A stretch of DNA of 64,000 bases from Marinibacterium sp050389775 (GCF_050389775.1 NZ_CP177149.1:1-64000); one strand, 5' to 3'; numbered from the stretch's first letter, positions 17,037 through 26,460 are shown. Made by a program: numbers and translations. The notes: a model not told the origin generated them from the sequence alone.

Positions 17037-17060
17037 CGGTCGCCGGACATCCGGCGACCG
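17037..17060 (+). other. GC-rich intercistronic hairpin between binding-protein and permease genes
   Basis: Perfect 10-bp stem CGGTCGCCGG/CCGGCGACCG with a 4-nt ACAT loop and no T-tract. It probably stabilises the upstream binding-protein mRNA (inference). Confidence 0.55.
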
Positions 17061-17120
17061 GGCAGAGAAGCCTTGCCTTTTCGCCACCGGCCCGCACCGC
17101 CCGGAAGGGGACATTTCGAC

Positions 17121-18014
17121 ATGGCAGACACTTTGTTCATCGGGCTCTCGCTTGCCTCGATCCTGCTGCTGATCGCACTTGGGCTCAGCATCACGTACGG
17201 CGCGATGGGCGTCATCAACCTGGCTCATGGCGAACTGGTCATGATCGGTGCCTATACCGCCGTCCTTGCGGGCCTGCATCTGGGCATCGGCATGATCTGG
17301 GCCATTCCGCTGGCCTTTGTCATCGCGGGCGCAACTGGCCTGATCATGGAACGGCTGGTGATCCGGCACCTTTACGGGCGGGTCATGGACACGCTTCTGG
17401 CCACCTGGGGCATTGCCATCCTGCTACAGCAGATGATCCGGCTGGAATTCGGCCTGACCTTTTTCGACATTCATGTTCCGGGGCTGGGCCCGGGCCTTCA
17501 GAACCTCGACCTGCCCGGGTTCTTGTCCGATCCCTTTCAGATCGGCGGGTTCACCGTGCAGCCCTACCGGAGCTTCATCATTGCCGTGACGGCGGCGCTT
17601 ACGCTGCTGACGCTGTTCCTGATGTACCGCACACGCATGGGTATTCAGGTCAGGGCAATCATGCGCAACCCGGATATGGCGGCGGCCTGCGGGGTCAATG
17701 TCAAACGGGTCTCGGCGCTGACCTTTGCCTACGGGTCCGGTCTTGCCGGGGTGGCAGGGGTGATGATGGCGGGGTTCAAGACCGTCTCGCCGGAAATGGG
17801 CACATCGCTGGTGGTCGACGGCTTTCTGGTCGTGGTCGTCGGCGGCGTCGGCAGCCTGATCGGTTCGGTCGCGGCGGCGGGCCTCTTGGGCGAGGTCAAC
17901 GGCATCATCGCCATGCTGAGCAACGACATCATCGCCCGCGCGGCCATCTTTGGTCTGGTGATCGGCATCATCATGTGGCGTCCCGCCGGCCTGTTTTCGT
18001 TCAGGGGGCGCTGA
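17121..18014 (+). CDS. Branched-chain/urea-type ABC transporter permease (UrtB-like)
   Basis: A 297-residue membrane protein of the LivH/UrtB family with about eight hydrophobic segments and the family blocks GVINLAHGELVMIGAY near residue 35 and VVVGGVGSLIGSV near the C-terminus. It forms the heterodimeric channel with the next gene product. An in-frame ATG exists at 17073, but ATG 17121 starts directly at the first membrane helix and has AAGGGG about 11 nt upstream. The stop is 2 bp before the next start, so the two permeases are tightly coupled. Confidence 0.92.
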   Translation: MADTLFIGLSLASILLLIALGLSITYGAMGVINLAHGELVMIGAYTAVLAGLHLGIGMIWAIPLAFVIAGATGLIMERLVIRHLYGRVMDTLLATWGIAILLQQMIRLEFGLTFFDIHVPGLGPGLQNLDLPGFLSDPFQIGGFTVQPYRSFIIAVTAALTLLTLFLMYRTRMGIQVRAIMRNPDMAAACGVNVKRVSALTFAYGSGLAGVAGVMMAGFKTVSPEMGTSLVVDGFLVVVVGGVGSLIGSVAAAGLLGEVNGIIAMLSNDIIARAAIFGLVIGIIMWRPAGLFSFRGR

Positions 18015-18016
18015 GA

Positions 18017-19153
18017 ATGACCAATCGACACCAACAGACGCTGGCGGAATGCCTTGCCTACGGGCTGTTCATCCTCGCTGTGCTGTCCATGCCCGCTTTT
18101 CTGGATGAATTCTGGCTGAACCGGGTGGCCAAATACCTTGTCTTCGGCCTGCTTGGGGCGGCGGTGGCGCTCAGCTGGGGCTACGCGGGTATCCTGAACC
18201 TGGGGCAGGGGCTTTTCTTTGGGCTGGGCGCCTACATGCTTGCCATGTCGCTCAAGCTGAAAAGCCCGACTTCGCTGCTTCAGGGGTCCGACACGCCGCT
18301 GCCCGACTTCATGCTGTGGAATGCGGAGCCGGGCGCCAGGGCAGAGCTTTGCTGCATCTCCGACACGTCGTTCCTGTGGCTGCCGTTCCAATGGCAATGG
18401 TTTGGCCTGGTGATGGGCATCGCCGCGCCGTCCCTTGTCGCCGCGATGCTCGGCGCCGCGATCTTTGGCAAGCGCATCGCGGGCGTCTATGTGGCGATCA
18501 TCACGCTGGCGATGGTTCTGCTTGCGCGGCTTCTGATCATCGACGCGCAGCCCCTGACCAACGGGTTCAACGGGCTGACCGATCTGGGCTGGCTGACCGT
18601 GGCGGGGGTCGAATTCGATCCCTATCTGGTCCGGACCTACTACCTGATTGCCCTGCCGGTTCTGGCGACGCTGCTGGCGGCGCGGTGGCTTGTCTCCACC
18701 CGGGCGGGGCTGATCCTTCAGGCGTCCCGCGATGATCCGGCGCGTGCGCGTTACCTTGGCTTCGACGTCGCCTCCTACCAGCTTTTCTTCTTCACCGTTT
18801 CGGCGGCGATGTCGGGGCTGGCCGGGCTGCTTTACGTCATCGCATCCGAGTTCGCCTCGCCCACCTTCATGGACCTGTCCTTTTCGATCTCGATGGTCAT
18901 CTGGGCCGCCGTGGGCGGGCGCGCGTCGCTTCTCGGGGCCTGCATCGGCGCCATCCTGATCAACACGGTCGCCGCGACGGCCAGCGAATCCGAACTGCTG
19001 AACGAGGCATGGAAAGCCCTGCTTGGCCTGATCTTCGTGCTGGTTGTCCTGCTCATGCCGCGCGGGCTGGCCGGGCTGGCGCGCGATGCGGTCGACCGGC
19101 TGCCCGCGGCCCGTGGCGCAAGGGACACCGCGAGAGGGAGGGAACGGGCATGA
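18017..19153 (+). CDS. Branched-chain/urea-type ABC transporter permease (UrtC-like)
   Basis: A 378-residue LivM/UrtC-family permease. Typical blocks: SWGYAGILNLGQGLFFGLGAY near residue 60 and IWAAVGGRASLLGACIGA near residue 300. A large extracytoplasmic insertion around residues 85-120, with Cys residues, matches the longer UrtC type rather than LivM. It pairs with the preceding permease. The ATG at 18017 follows the upstream stop by 2 bp. The last codons overlap the ATPase start as ATGA. The long open frame upstream of 18017 is out-of-frame sequence within the preceding genes, not an N-terminal extension. Confidence 0.92.
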   Translation: MTNRHQQTLAECLAYGLFILAVLSMPAFLDEFWLNRVAKYLVFGLLGAAVALSWGYAGILNLGQGLFFGLGAYMLAMSLKLKSPTSLLQGSDTPLPDFMLWNAEPGARAELCCISDTSFLWLPFQWQWFGLVMGIAAPSLVAAMLGAAIFGKRIAGVYVAIITLAMVLLARLLIIDAQPLTNGFNGLTDLGWLTVAGVEFDPYLVRTYYLIALPVLATLLAARWLVSTRAGLILQASRDDPARARYLGFDVASYQLFFFTVSAAMSGLAGLLYVIASEFASPTFMDLSFSISMVIWAAVGGRASLLGACIGAILINTVAATASESELLNEAWKALLGLIFVLVVLLMPRGLAGLARDAVDRLPAARGARDTARGRERA

Positions 19154-19902
19154 ACGTGTCACCAGCACTGAGCGTCAGGAACCTGTCGGTCTCCTTTGGC
19201 GGGTTCAAGGCGGTCCGGAGCGTATCCATGGACGTCGCGGACGGGGAGCTTCGTGTTCTGCTGGGCGCCAACGGGGCGGGCAAAACCACCCTGATGAACC
19301 TGATCTCCGGCGCGACGAAATCCGACACCGGGCAGGTCATGGTCCACGGCAGGGATGTCACCAACCTGCAAGAGCACCGGATCGCGCGGGCCGGGATCGG
19401 GCGAAAGTTCCAGATCCCCAGCGTGTTTCACGACCTGACCGTGTCGCAAAACCTCGACGTTGCGGCGACAGAGCGGCCCTCGGTGTTTCGCAACCTTGGC
19501 CATCGCCTTGGGGCAAAGGCCCGGCGCAGGGTCGAAGAGGTCATTACCCTGACCGCGCTTGAGGATGTGCTTGCCACCCGCGCGGGCGACCTGTCGCACG
19601 GTCAGACGCAATGGCTGGAACTTGCCATGCTGATCATCCAGGACGCGCGGGTCATCCTGCTGGACGAACCGACCGCCGGCATGACCCATGGGGAAACGCA
19701 CAAGACATCGCAGATCATCGACCGGCTGAAGGGCCGGCACACCATTCTGGTGGTCGAACATGACATGGCATTCGTGCGCGAAATCGCCGAGCGGATCACG
19801 GTCCTGCATCTGGGTCAGGTTCTGGCCGAAGGGTCGATTGCCGAAATCGAGACGAACGAAGACGTGCGGGCGGCCTACCTTGGCAGCGGGGGGATTCACT
19901 GA
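19150..19902 (+). CDS. ABC transporter ATP-binding protein (UrtD-like)
   Basis: A 250-residue ATPase of the LivG/UrtD group. Walker A is GANGAGKTTL, the signature is degenerate (DLSHGQTQWLEL), and Walker B is VILLDEPTAGM; UrtD proteins characteristically have SHGQ instead of SGGQ. It energises amide/urea import with the next gene. The start ATG overlaps the permease stop by 4 nt, and its stop overlaps the next start by 1 nt, so the transporter is a single translationally coupled unit. Confidence 0.93.
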   Translation: MNVSPALSVRNLSVSFGGFKAVRSVSMDVADGELRVLLGANGAGKTTLMNLISGATKSDTGQVMVHGRDVTNLQEHRIARAGIGRKFQIPSVFHDLTVSQNLDVAATERPSVFRNLGHRLGAKARRRVEEVITLTALEDVLATRAGDLSHGQTQWLELAMLIIQDARVILLDEPTAGMTHGETHKTSQIIDRLKGRHTILVVEHDMAFVREIAERITVLHLGQVLAEGSIAEIETNEDVRAAYLGSGGIH

Positions 19903-20597
19903 TGCTCTCTGTCAGGAACCTGCATAGCTATTACGGTCGCAGCCACACCCTGCACGATGTCTCCCTTGACCTCGAAGACCGGGGCATCGTCGCGGTGCTC
20001 GGCCGGAACGGGGTGGGCAAGACCACGCTTCTGAAAACCCTGATGGGACTGACCGACCGGGCGACGGGCGAAGTGGCGTTCCGGGGCCGCAACATCGTGT
20101 CGGCGCCGACCTGCGACCGGGCGCGCATGGGCTTTGGATATGTCCCGCAGGGGCGGCAGATCATCCCCGATTTCACGGTGCGCGAAAACATCGTCCTTGG
20201 CGGTTTCGCCGGGACCCGCGTGGCCGACCCCATTCCGGCGGTGACCCGGTCGCTCTTTCCTTACATCGCCGACAACCTTGACCGTCGCGGCGCGCTTTTG
20301 TCCGGCGGGCAGCAGCAGCAGCTTGCCATCGTACGGGCGCTGGCCACGCAGCCCGACCTGCTGCTGATGGACGAACCGACCGAAGGCATTCAGCCCAACA
20401 TCGTCGAACAGATCGAACAGGCGATCGTCACGCTGAACCGCGATCTGGGGATCGGCATCGTCCTTGTCGACCAGAACATCGACTTCGCCCGCCGTGCCGC
20501 CCGGACCTTTGTCCTGATGGAAAAGGGCCGCGTCGTGGCCAGCGGTGCGATCGGCGAACTGACCGACGACCTCGTTCACCGGCACATGGCCGTTTGA
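19902..20597 (+). CDS. ABC transporter ATP-binding protein (UrtE-like)
   Basis: A 231-residue ATPase of the LivF/UrtE group. Walker A GRNGVGKTTLLKTLMG, signature LSGGQQQQLAIVRAL, Walker B LLLMDEPTEGIQPNIV. It completes the first ABC importer. The substrate class is inferred from AmiC-like sensors and amidases on both sides. The gap to amiE is 42 bp and carries AGGG upstream of the amiE start. Confidence 0.93.
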   Translation: MLSVRNLHSYYGRSHTLHDVSLDLEDRGIVAVLGRNGVGKTTLLKTLMGLTDRATGEVAFRGRNIVSAPTCDRARMGFGYVPQGRQIIPDFTVRENIVLGGFAGTRVADPIPAVTRSLFPYIADNLDRRGALLSGGQQQQLAIVRALATQPDLLLMDEPTEGIQPNIVEQIEQAIVTLNRDLGIGIVLVDQNIDFARRAARTFVLMEKGRVVASGAIGELTDDLVHRHMAV

Positions 20598-20639
20598 AAT
20601 CACCAACCAAAGCCAATCAACCAAACAGGGAAATCAAAA

Positions 20640-21680
20640 ATGATACATGGCGATATCACCAGCAACAACGACACCGTCGGCGTCGCGGTCATCAACTACC
20701 CGATGCCGCGCCTGCACGACCGGGCCGGCGTTCTCGACAACGCGCGCAAGATCGCGGACGTGGTGCGCAATACCAAGGTGGGTCTGCCCGGTCTCGATCT
20801 GATCATCTTCCCGGAATATTCGACGCACGGGATCATGTACGACCAGAAGGAGATGATCGAGACCGCCTCGGTCATTCCCGGTGACGAGACAGAGATCTTT
20901 GCCCAGGCCTGCCGCGACGCCGGTGTCTGGGGCGTGTTTTCCCTGACCGGCGAACGGCACGAGGAACACCCGAAAAAGGCGCCCTACAACACGCTTATCC
21001 TGATGAACGACAAGGGCGAGATCGTGCAGAAATATCGCAAGATCATGCCCTGGGTGCCGGTCGAAGGCTGGTATCCCGGCAACTGCACCTATGTCGCCGA
21101 CGGTCCCAAGGGGCTGAAAGTATCGCTGATCATCTGCAACGATGGCGATTTCCCCGAAATCTGGCGCGATTGCGCGATGAAGGGGGCCGAACTGATCGTG
21201 CGCTGTCAGGGTTACATGTACCCGGCCTGCGAGCAGACTGTCCGCCTGTCCGAAGCGATGGCCTGGTGCAACAACGCCTATGTCGCCGTGGCCAATGCCG
21301 CCGGTTACGATGGCGTCTACACCTATTTCGGCAATTCCTCGATCATCGGGTTCGACGGGCGCACGCTGGGCAAATGCGGCACCGAAGAAATGGGAATGCA
21401 GTTCGCCGCGCTGTCGGTGTCGCAGATCCGCAATGCGCGCCGGACGGCGACGTCCAACAACCACCTCTACAAGCTGCTGCACCGTGGCTACACCGGCATG
21501 ATCAATTCCGGCGACGGGGACGAGGGGACGAACAGGCTTCCGTTCGATTTCTACCAGAAATGGGCGGACGACCCTGACGGCACCAAGGAAATGGTCGAGG
21601 CGCTGACCCGACCGACCCCGGGGACATCGGAAAACCCGATGAAGGGCATCCCCGACGAAAGTTCGATCGGTCACCGCTGA
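20640..21680 (+). CDS. amiE: Aliphatic amidase (AmiE, nitrilase superfamily)
   Basis: A 346-residue nitrilase-superfamily amidase, the same length as Pseudomonas AmiE. The catalytic triad falls at the classic positions: Glu59 (IIFPEYSTHG), Lys134 (KYRKIMPW) and Cys166 (LIICNDGDFPE). AmiE hydrolyses short aliphatic amides such as acetamide, propionamide and acrylamide to the acid plus ammonia in the cytoplasm. The upstream importer and AmiC/AmiR sensor fit that role, and downstream genes resemble acrylate/propionate processing, which favours acrylamide or propionamide as a physiological substrate (inference). A 10-bp GC hairpin follows the stop. A formamidase-type activity is the main alternative. 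Confidence 0.93.
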   Translation: MIHGDITSNNDTVGVAVINYPMPRLHDRAGVLDNARKIADVVRNTKVGLPGLDLIIFPEYSTHGIMYDQKEMIETASVIPGDETEIFAQACRDAGVWGVFSLTGERHEEHPKKAPYNTLILMNDKGEIVQKYRKIMPWVPVEGWYPGNCTYVADGPKGLKVSLIICNDGDFPEIWRDCAMKGAELIVRCQGYMYPACEQTVRLSEAMAWCNNAYVAVANAAGYDGVYTYFGNSSIIGFDGRTLGKCGTEEMGMQFAALSVSQIRNARRTATSNNHLYKLLHRGYTGMINSGDGDEGTNRLPFDFYQKWADDPDGTKEMVEALTRPTPGTSENPMKGIPDESSIGHR

Positions 21681-21686
21681 TCTGTC

Positions 21687-21711
21687 CGGCGCGGGGGATG
21701 TCCCCGCGCCG
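21687..21711 (+). terminator. Strong hairpin after amiE (partial attenuator or mRNA stabiliser)
   Basis: CGGCGCGGGG (21687-21696) pairs with CCCCGCGCCG (21702-21711) across a 5-nt loop; only three T residues follow. It may lower read-through into norQ-like and later genes or protect amiE mRNA. Confidence 0.45.
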
Positions 21712-21737
21712 CTTTCCCGACCTTCAGGACCGACACA

Positions 21738-22544
21738 ATGCCAGACACGCTACGCGATCACCTTATCGAAACCGAACCCTATTTCCTGCCGACGGGGCAG
21801 GAAGTGGACCTGTTCACCGCCGCGCATGCGATCCGGATGCCGGTGATGCTGAAAGGCCCCACCGGCAGCGGCAAGACACGTTTCGTCGAACACATGGCGT
21901 GGCGGCTAAGGACACCGCTTGTGACCGTTGCCTGCCACGAGGACATGACCGCCGCCGACCTTGTCGGGCGCTACCTGTTGAATGGCAATGGCACGGTCTG
22001 GGAAGACGGGCCGCTGACTCGCGCGGTCCGGCATGGCGGCATCTGCTATCTCGACGAGATTGTTGAGGCGCGACAGGATACGACCGTCGTGATTCACCCG
22101 CTGACTGACGGGCGCGCCATCCTGCCGCTGGAGAAGAAGAACGAGTTGGTACGCGCTCACCCCGCGTTCCACCTCGTGATCTCGTACAATCCCGGCTACC
22201 AGAGCGTTGCAAAGGATCTCAAGGAATCCACCAAGCAGCGGTTTGCGGCGCTGGATTTCACCTATCCCGGCCCGACAGCCGAAGCACGGATCATCCGGCA
22301 TGAAAGCGGCGTGGGCGCCGATGTCGCGCAATGGCTTGTCCGGATCGGCGAAAAGACCCGCAACCTGAAAGGGCACGGGCTGGACGAGGGCGCATCGACC
22401 CGGATGCTGGTCCAGACCGCGCGGCTGCATGCGCAGGGTATCCCGCTTGCCGCCGCTTGTGAAACCGTGCTGATCGTTCCGTTGACCGACGATATCCACA
22501 TTCGGGACGCGCTTTCTGCAACGGTCGCGGCTGTTGTCGCCTGA
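21738..22544 (+). CDS. MoxR/NorQ/CbbQ-type AAA+ ATPase
   Basis: A 268-residue AAA+ ATPase. Walker A is GPTGSGKTRFVEH, Walker B is ICYLDEIVEA, and NPGYQSVAKDLKES and TKQRF are typical of the CbbQ/NorQ branch. These ATPases act with a VWA-domain partner to activate or insert a metal into a client enzyme (Rubisco activation for CbbQO, nitric-oxide reductase assembly for NorQD). The partner is encoded next, with a 1-bp overlap. Pseudomonas amide operons also carry an ATPase gene (amiB) after amiE, but a VWA partner is not part of that operon. The client here is unknown. Confidence 0.88.
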   Translation: MPDTLRDHLIETEPYFLPTGQEVDLFTAAHAIRMPVMLKGPTGSGKTRFVEHMAWRLRTPLVTVACHEDMTAADLVGRYLLNGNGTVWEDGPLTRAVRHGGICYLDEIVEARQDTTVVIHPLTDGRAILPLEKKNELVRAHPAFHLVISYNPGYQSVAKDLKESTKQRFAALDFTYPGPTAEARIIRHESGVGADVAQWLVRIGEKTRNLKGHGLDEGASTRMLVQTARLHAQGIPLAAACETVLIVPLTDDIHIRDALSATVAAVVA

Positions 22545-24775
22545 TGACCGGGCCGCAGGATAACGGCACGCTGACCGTGGGCGAAGGTGCACAGCCCGCC
22601 ATGCGCGATGTTGTGGCAATGGCGGTCGCGCCCTTGCGGCCACACCTGTCCCGAACCGAACTCGATCAGTTGCACGATCTTGCCACGGCCATCGCCCCGC
22701 TCGGCAATGTCGCGCTCTCCGATTTCGCCGCGGCCTGCCTGACCTGCACCCGCCGTTTCGGCGGCAAGGCGACACTAAGTTTTGGCCAGACATGCCTGCA
22801 TGTCGAGGAATTGGCCGATGGCGACGCCGTGCGCCACTTGCTGCGGCATGCCGGGGCGGCGATGCTTTACCTTAGGTCCCACGACGCGCTTGCCGCCTAT
22901 GTGGAGGCGCTGGTGACTGTTGCGCGCCAGATGCCCTGGGCGCTGCGCCCTCTGGTCGAGGCGCAAACCGATCTTTTGGCCGGGCTGGACGCGGACGGGT
23001 TCCGGCGCTGGATCGGCGCCGGGCTTGCGCTGGCCGGTTGGGACCGCGACCCGGTCCGTTCCTATTTCCGCCTCCGTTCGGAAGAGGCGCGGCGCCTGCT
23101 GGCACAGCTTTCGGGCGATCTGAATTTTGCAAGTGTCGCACCGGACCAGCGCGCGTTCCTGCAGGCGATGTGGTCGCTGCGGCCCGTCATCGTGCCATTC
23201 GAGTTCGACGCCGCGCATCCGAACCTTCAAAGGTCATCCTTTTCCGGGCCGGTTCTGCGCATTCCGGCCCGGTATCCCGGCGTCAGGGGAAACCGGGCGC
23301 GTGATCGGTTCCGCGCAGCCCTGTCCCATATCTGCGCCCATCTGGTTCACGGTCCCGAACCGCAGGACACGGGCAGGCTGAAGCCCCTGCAAATCGCGCT
23401 GGTGTCGCTGTTCGAGGACGCGCGGGTCGAGGCGCTGGCCGGTCTGGATCATCCGGGGCTTGCCCGTCTCTGGGCCGGGATGCATGACGCGACCCCCGGA
23501 CAGACCCGCACGGTGGACAAGCTTCTGGCCCGGCTGGCCCGCGCGCTGGCCGATCCCGCATATCAGGACCCCGATCCCTGGGTCGGGAAGGGGCGGCGGC
23601 TGTTCAACGACGCGCGCACGTCCTGGGAACAACCGGAACTGAGCCGCGAATTGGGCAGCCTTCTGGGCAACGACCTTGGCCAGATGCGCATACCCTTCAA
23701 CGCGCGGGGCTACCTTGTGGCGCCTGCCTACCGCGATGACAATTCCGGGCTTTGGCAAAATCTGCCGGACAGCGACGACCCTGACCGGACCGAAGACACC
23801 GTCGAACTGAACGGCGATACCGCCGGTCGCGCCACCACCGCTGTGCCGCTGCGCGAGACACCGGACCAGCCGGACCGCGTGTCGCTGGGCACCGTCCCGG
23901 AATGGGATTTCCGGTCGGGCATTTTTCGCCGCGACTGGGTGCAGGTCTATGAATATGCGCCCGATCCGGCCCCGGTGGCGGCGGTGCGGAGGATCGCCGC
24001 CGCAGCGGAAATCCATGTGCCAAGGATCGAACGCCTGATCAGATCGTCGCGGGTTGGACAGACACAACGACAGCGCCGCCAGCTTCAGGGCGACACGATC
24101 GATATCGACGCGGGTATCGGATTTCTCTGCGACCGGCGCGCGGGGCTGACGCCGGACCCGCGCATTTACCAATCCCGCCGCGTTCCGGACAGGGCCTTGT
24201 CGGTCTTCGTGCTGCTGGACATGTCCCAATCCACGCGCGGCGCCGCCGGGACCGGCGTGGAAAGCATCCTGTCGGTGGAGCGCAAGGCGGCGGCGGCGCT
24301 TGGCATGGCGATGGACCGGCTGGGCGATCCCTTCGCCATGGCGGGGTTCTGTTCCGACGGGCGGAAAGATGTCCGCATCTATCCGGTCAAGGGGTTTGCC
24401 GGCGGCTTTGACCCCGCCGCGATGGCGCGGCTTGCAGGCTTGCGCGGCGGTTTGTCGACCCGGCTGGGTGCCGCCATGCGCGCCTGCGGCCAGACCCTTG
24501 CCGCCCGCCGCACCGAACGCAAACTGCTGCTGGTCATCACCGACGGCGCCCCGTCCGACCGCGACGTTCCCGACGACAGATACCTTGCCGAAGACGCCAG
24601 ACTGGCGGTTGCCGGTCTGCGCCAGCGGGGCATCGACGTCTTCGCCGTCGGGCTGGGGCGTGACGGGCTTGACCAGTTTCCCCGCATCTTCAGCCGCCGC
24701 AATTACGAACTGATCGCCGACCTTGATGCGCTGACTCCGCGGCTGACCCGCATCTACCACCGGCTTGCCCAATGA
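22544..24775 (+). CDS. NorD/CbbO-type VWA-domain protein
   Basis: A 743-residue protein: a long helical N-terminal region of about 550 residues and a C-terminal von Willebrand A domain. The MIDAS motif DxSxS is present as LLDMSQSTRG, followed by the conserved threonine region RGGLSTRLG and LLVITDGAPSDRD. It is the adaptor that links the preceding AAA+ ATPase to its client. The start overlaps the ATPase stop, and its own stop overlaps the next start as ATGA, so it is part of the same operon. No metalloenzyme client is evident among the neighbours. Confidence 0.88.
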   Translation: MTGPQDNGTLTVGEGAQPAMRDVVAMAVAPLRPHLSRTELDQLHDLATAIAPLGNVALSDFAAACLTCTRRFGGKATLSFGQTCLHVEELADGDAVRHLLRHAGAAMLYLRSHDALAAYVEALVTVARQMPWALRPLVEAQTDLLAGLDADGFRRWIGAGLALAGWDRDPVRSYFRLRSEEARRLLAQLSGDLNFASVAPDQRAFLQAMWSLRPVIVPFEFDAAHPNLQRSSFSGPVLRIPARYPGVRGNRARDRFRAALSHICAHLVHGPEPQDTGRLKPLQIALVSLFEDARVEALAGLDHPGLARLWAGMHDATPGQTRTVDKLLARLARALADPAYQDPDPWVGKGRRLFNDARTSWEQPELSRELGSLLGNDLGQMRIPFNARGYLVAPAYRDDNSGLWQNLPDSDDPDRTEDTVELNGDTAGRATTAVPLRETPDQPDRVSLGTVPEWDFRSGIFRRDWVQVYEYAPDPAPVAAVRRIAAAAEIHVPRIERLIRSSRVGQTQRQRRQLQGDTIDIDAGIGFLCDRRAGLTPDPRIYQSRRVPDRALSVFVLLDMSQSTRGAAGTGVESILSVERKAAAALGMAMDRLGDPFAMAGFCSDGRKDVRIYPVKGFAGGFDPAAMARLAGLRGGLSTRLGAAMRACGQTLAARRTERKLLLVITDGAPSDRDVPDDRYLAEDARLAVAGLRQRGIDVFAVGLGRDGLDQFPRIFSRRNYELIADLDALTPRLTRIYHRLAQ

Positions 24776-26460
24776 CCAGACCCAGGAAAACGGACCCGAT
24801 GAAGGACATCCCCACCTACGATCACATCATCATCGGTGCAGGCACCGCCGGGTGCCTTCTGGCAAACCGGCTGAGCGCCGCACCGGACCGCCGCGTCCTG
24901 CTGATCGAGGCGGGCGGGCGCGACACCTATCCGTGGATACACATTCCGGTCGGCTATCTGTATTGCATCGGCAACCCCCGGACCGACTGGTGTTTTTCAA
25001 CCGAACCCAGCGTCGGGCTGAACGGGCGCAAGCTGCTGTATCCGCGCGGCAAGACGCTTGGCGGCAGTTCCAGCATCAACGGCATGATCTATATGCGCGG
25101 GCAGTCCCGTGACTATGACGGATGGGCCGAACTGACGGGCGATGCCGCGTGGCGCTGGGAAAACTGCCTGCCCGCTTTCCTGCGGCACGAGGACAATTTC
25201 CGCTTTGACGCACAGGACAAAGGCGCGGCTTCGTCGCATCATGCGGGTGGCGGCGAATGGCGGGTGGAACAACAGCGGCTGCGCTGGCCGGTGCTGGATG
25301 CCTTTGCCCGGGCCGCGACCGAAGCAGGCATTCCGCAGACCGACGATTTCAACACCGGCGACAATGAAGGCGTCGGATATTTCGAGGTCAACCAGCGGCG
25401 CGGCTGGCGCTGGAACGCGGCCAGGGCATTTCTGCGCCCGGTGCGTGCGCGCCGCAATCTGGACATCCTGACCGGGGCACAGGTCCAAAAGCTGATCCTG
25501 GAGACGCAGGCAGACGGGGCGATCCGCTGCCGGGGCGTTTCCTTCCGCCACGATGGCATGGAACGGGCGGCGTACGCCGGGCAGGAAGTCATCCTGAGCG
25601 CCGGGGCAATCGGCTCGCCGCATCTGCTGCAAATCTCCGGCATCGGCGATCCTGAGGGCCTGTCCGCCATCGGCGTGCGGGTCGAGCATGCCTTGTCCGG
25701 TGTTGGCCGAAACCTTCAGGACCATTTGCAACTGCGGTCGGTCTACAAGGTCGGCAAGGCCCGCACGCTGAACCGGGTCGCCGCGACATGGGCCGGAAAG
25801 GCCGCCATCGGGCTGGAATACCTGATCCGGCGCAGCGGACCGATGAGCATGGCGCCCTCGCAGCTTGGTATCTTTACCAGAAGCCGCGCCGGGCTTCGGC
25901 ATCCCAACATCCAGTTTCATGTCCAGCCTCTCAGCCTCGAAGCCTTCGGTCAGCCGCTGCACCGCTTTCCGGCGATCACCGCCAGCGTCTGCAATCTGAA
26001 CCCGACCAGTCGGGGCAAGGTCGGGCTGCGGTCCCCACGGGCAGAGGATGCCCCGGTGATAGACCCGAATTACCTGTCGACCGCCGAGGATGAGCAGGTT
26101 GCCGTTGAATCGCTAAAGGTGGCGCGCGGGATCATGGGGCAGGCCGCGATGCGGCCTCACACCCCGGCGGAATACAAGCCGGGGGCAGAGCGTGTCACCG
26201 ACGACGCCCTGTTAGCCTCTGCGCGGGAAACCGGATCGACCATCTTTCACCCGGCGGGCACCACTCGGATGGGCCGTGCCGACGATCCCGGCGCGGTTGT
26301 CGATGCGCGCCTGCGGGTGCGGGGCGTTCACGGGCTCCGCGTCGTCGATGCCGGGGTCATGCCGACGATCACCAGCGGCAACACCAACAGCCCGACCCTG
26401 ATGATCGCGGAAAAGGCGGCGGACTGGATCGCGGCAGATCACACCGGGGCGGGAGCATAG
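24772..26460 (+). CDS. GMC-family FAD-dependent alcohol dehydrogenase (choline dehydrogenase/DddA-like)
   Basis: A 562-residue flavoenzyme. The FAD Rossmann motif is IIIGAGTAGCLLANRLS near the N-terminus; the substrate domain and GMC C-terminal block follow, with HPAGTTRMG and ITSGNTNSPTLMIAEKAA. The family oxidises primary alcohols and passes electrons to the respiratory chain. Next to a class III CoA-transferase and an enoyl-CoA hydratase, it fits the position of DddA, the 3-hydroxypropionate dehydrogenase of acrylate/DMSP catabolism (inference from context). A second in-frame ATG at 24799 is possible; the upstream ATG is coupled to the preceding stop. Confidence 0.88.
   Translation: MTRPRKTDPMKDIPTYDHIIIGAGTAGCLLANRLSAAPDRRVLLIEAGGRDTYPWIHIPVGYLYCIGNPRTDWCFSTEPSVGLNGRKLLYPRGKTLGGSSSINGMIYMRGQSRDYDGWAELTGDAAWRWENCLPAFLRHEDNFRFDAQDKGAASSHHAGGGEWRVEQQRLRWPVLDAFARAATEAGIPQTDDFNTGDNEGVGYFEVNQRRGWRWNAARAFLRPVRARRNLDILTGAQVQKLILETQADGAIRCRGVSFRHDGMERAAYAGQEVILSAGAIGSPHLLQISGIGDPEGLSAIGVRVEHALSGVGRNLQDHLQLRSVYKVGKARTLNRVAATWAGKAAIGLEYLIRRSGPMSMAPSQLGIFTRSRAGLRHPNIQFHVQPLSLEAFGQPLHRFPAITASVCNLNPTSRGKVGLRSPRAEDAPVIDPNYLSTAEDEQVAVESLKVARGIMGQAAMRPHTPAEYKPGAERVTDDALLASARETGSTIFHPAGTTRMGRADDPGAVVDARLRVRGVHGLRVVDAGVMPTITSGNTNSPTLMIAEKAADWIAADHTGAGA

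Noticed and set aside
16868..18016. Continuous open frame leading into the UrtC-like permease
   Set aside because: Upstream of 18017 it runs out of frame through the binding-protein end and the whole UrtB-like gene; translation there is non-coding in character.
23234..24772. A 512-codon minus-strand frame opposite the VWA gene
   Set aside because: Overlaps the MIDAS-containing NorD-like gene completely and has no motif of its own.
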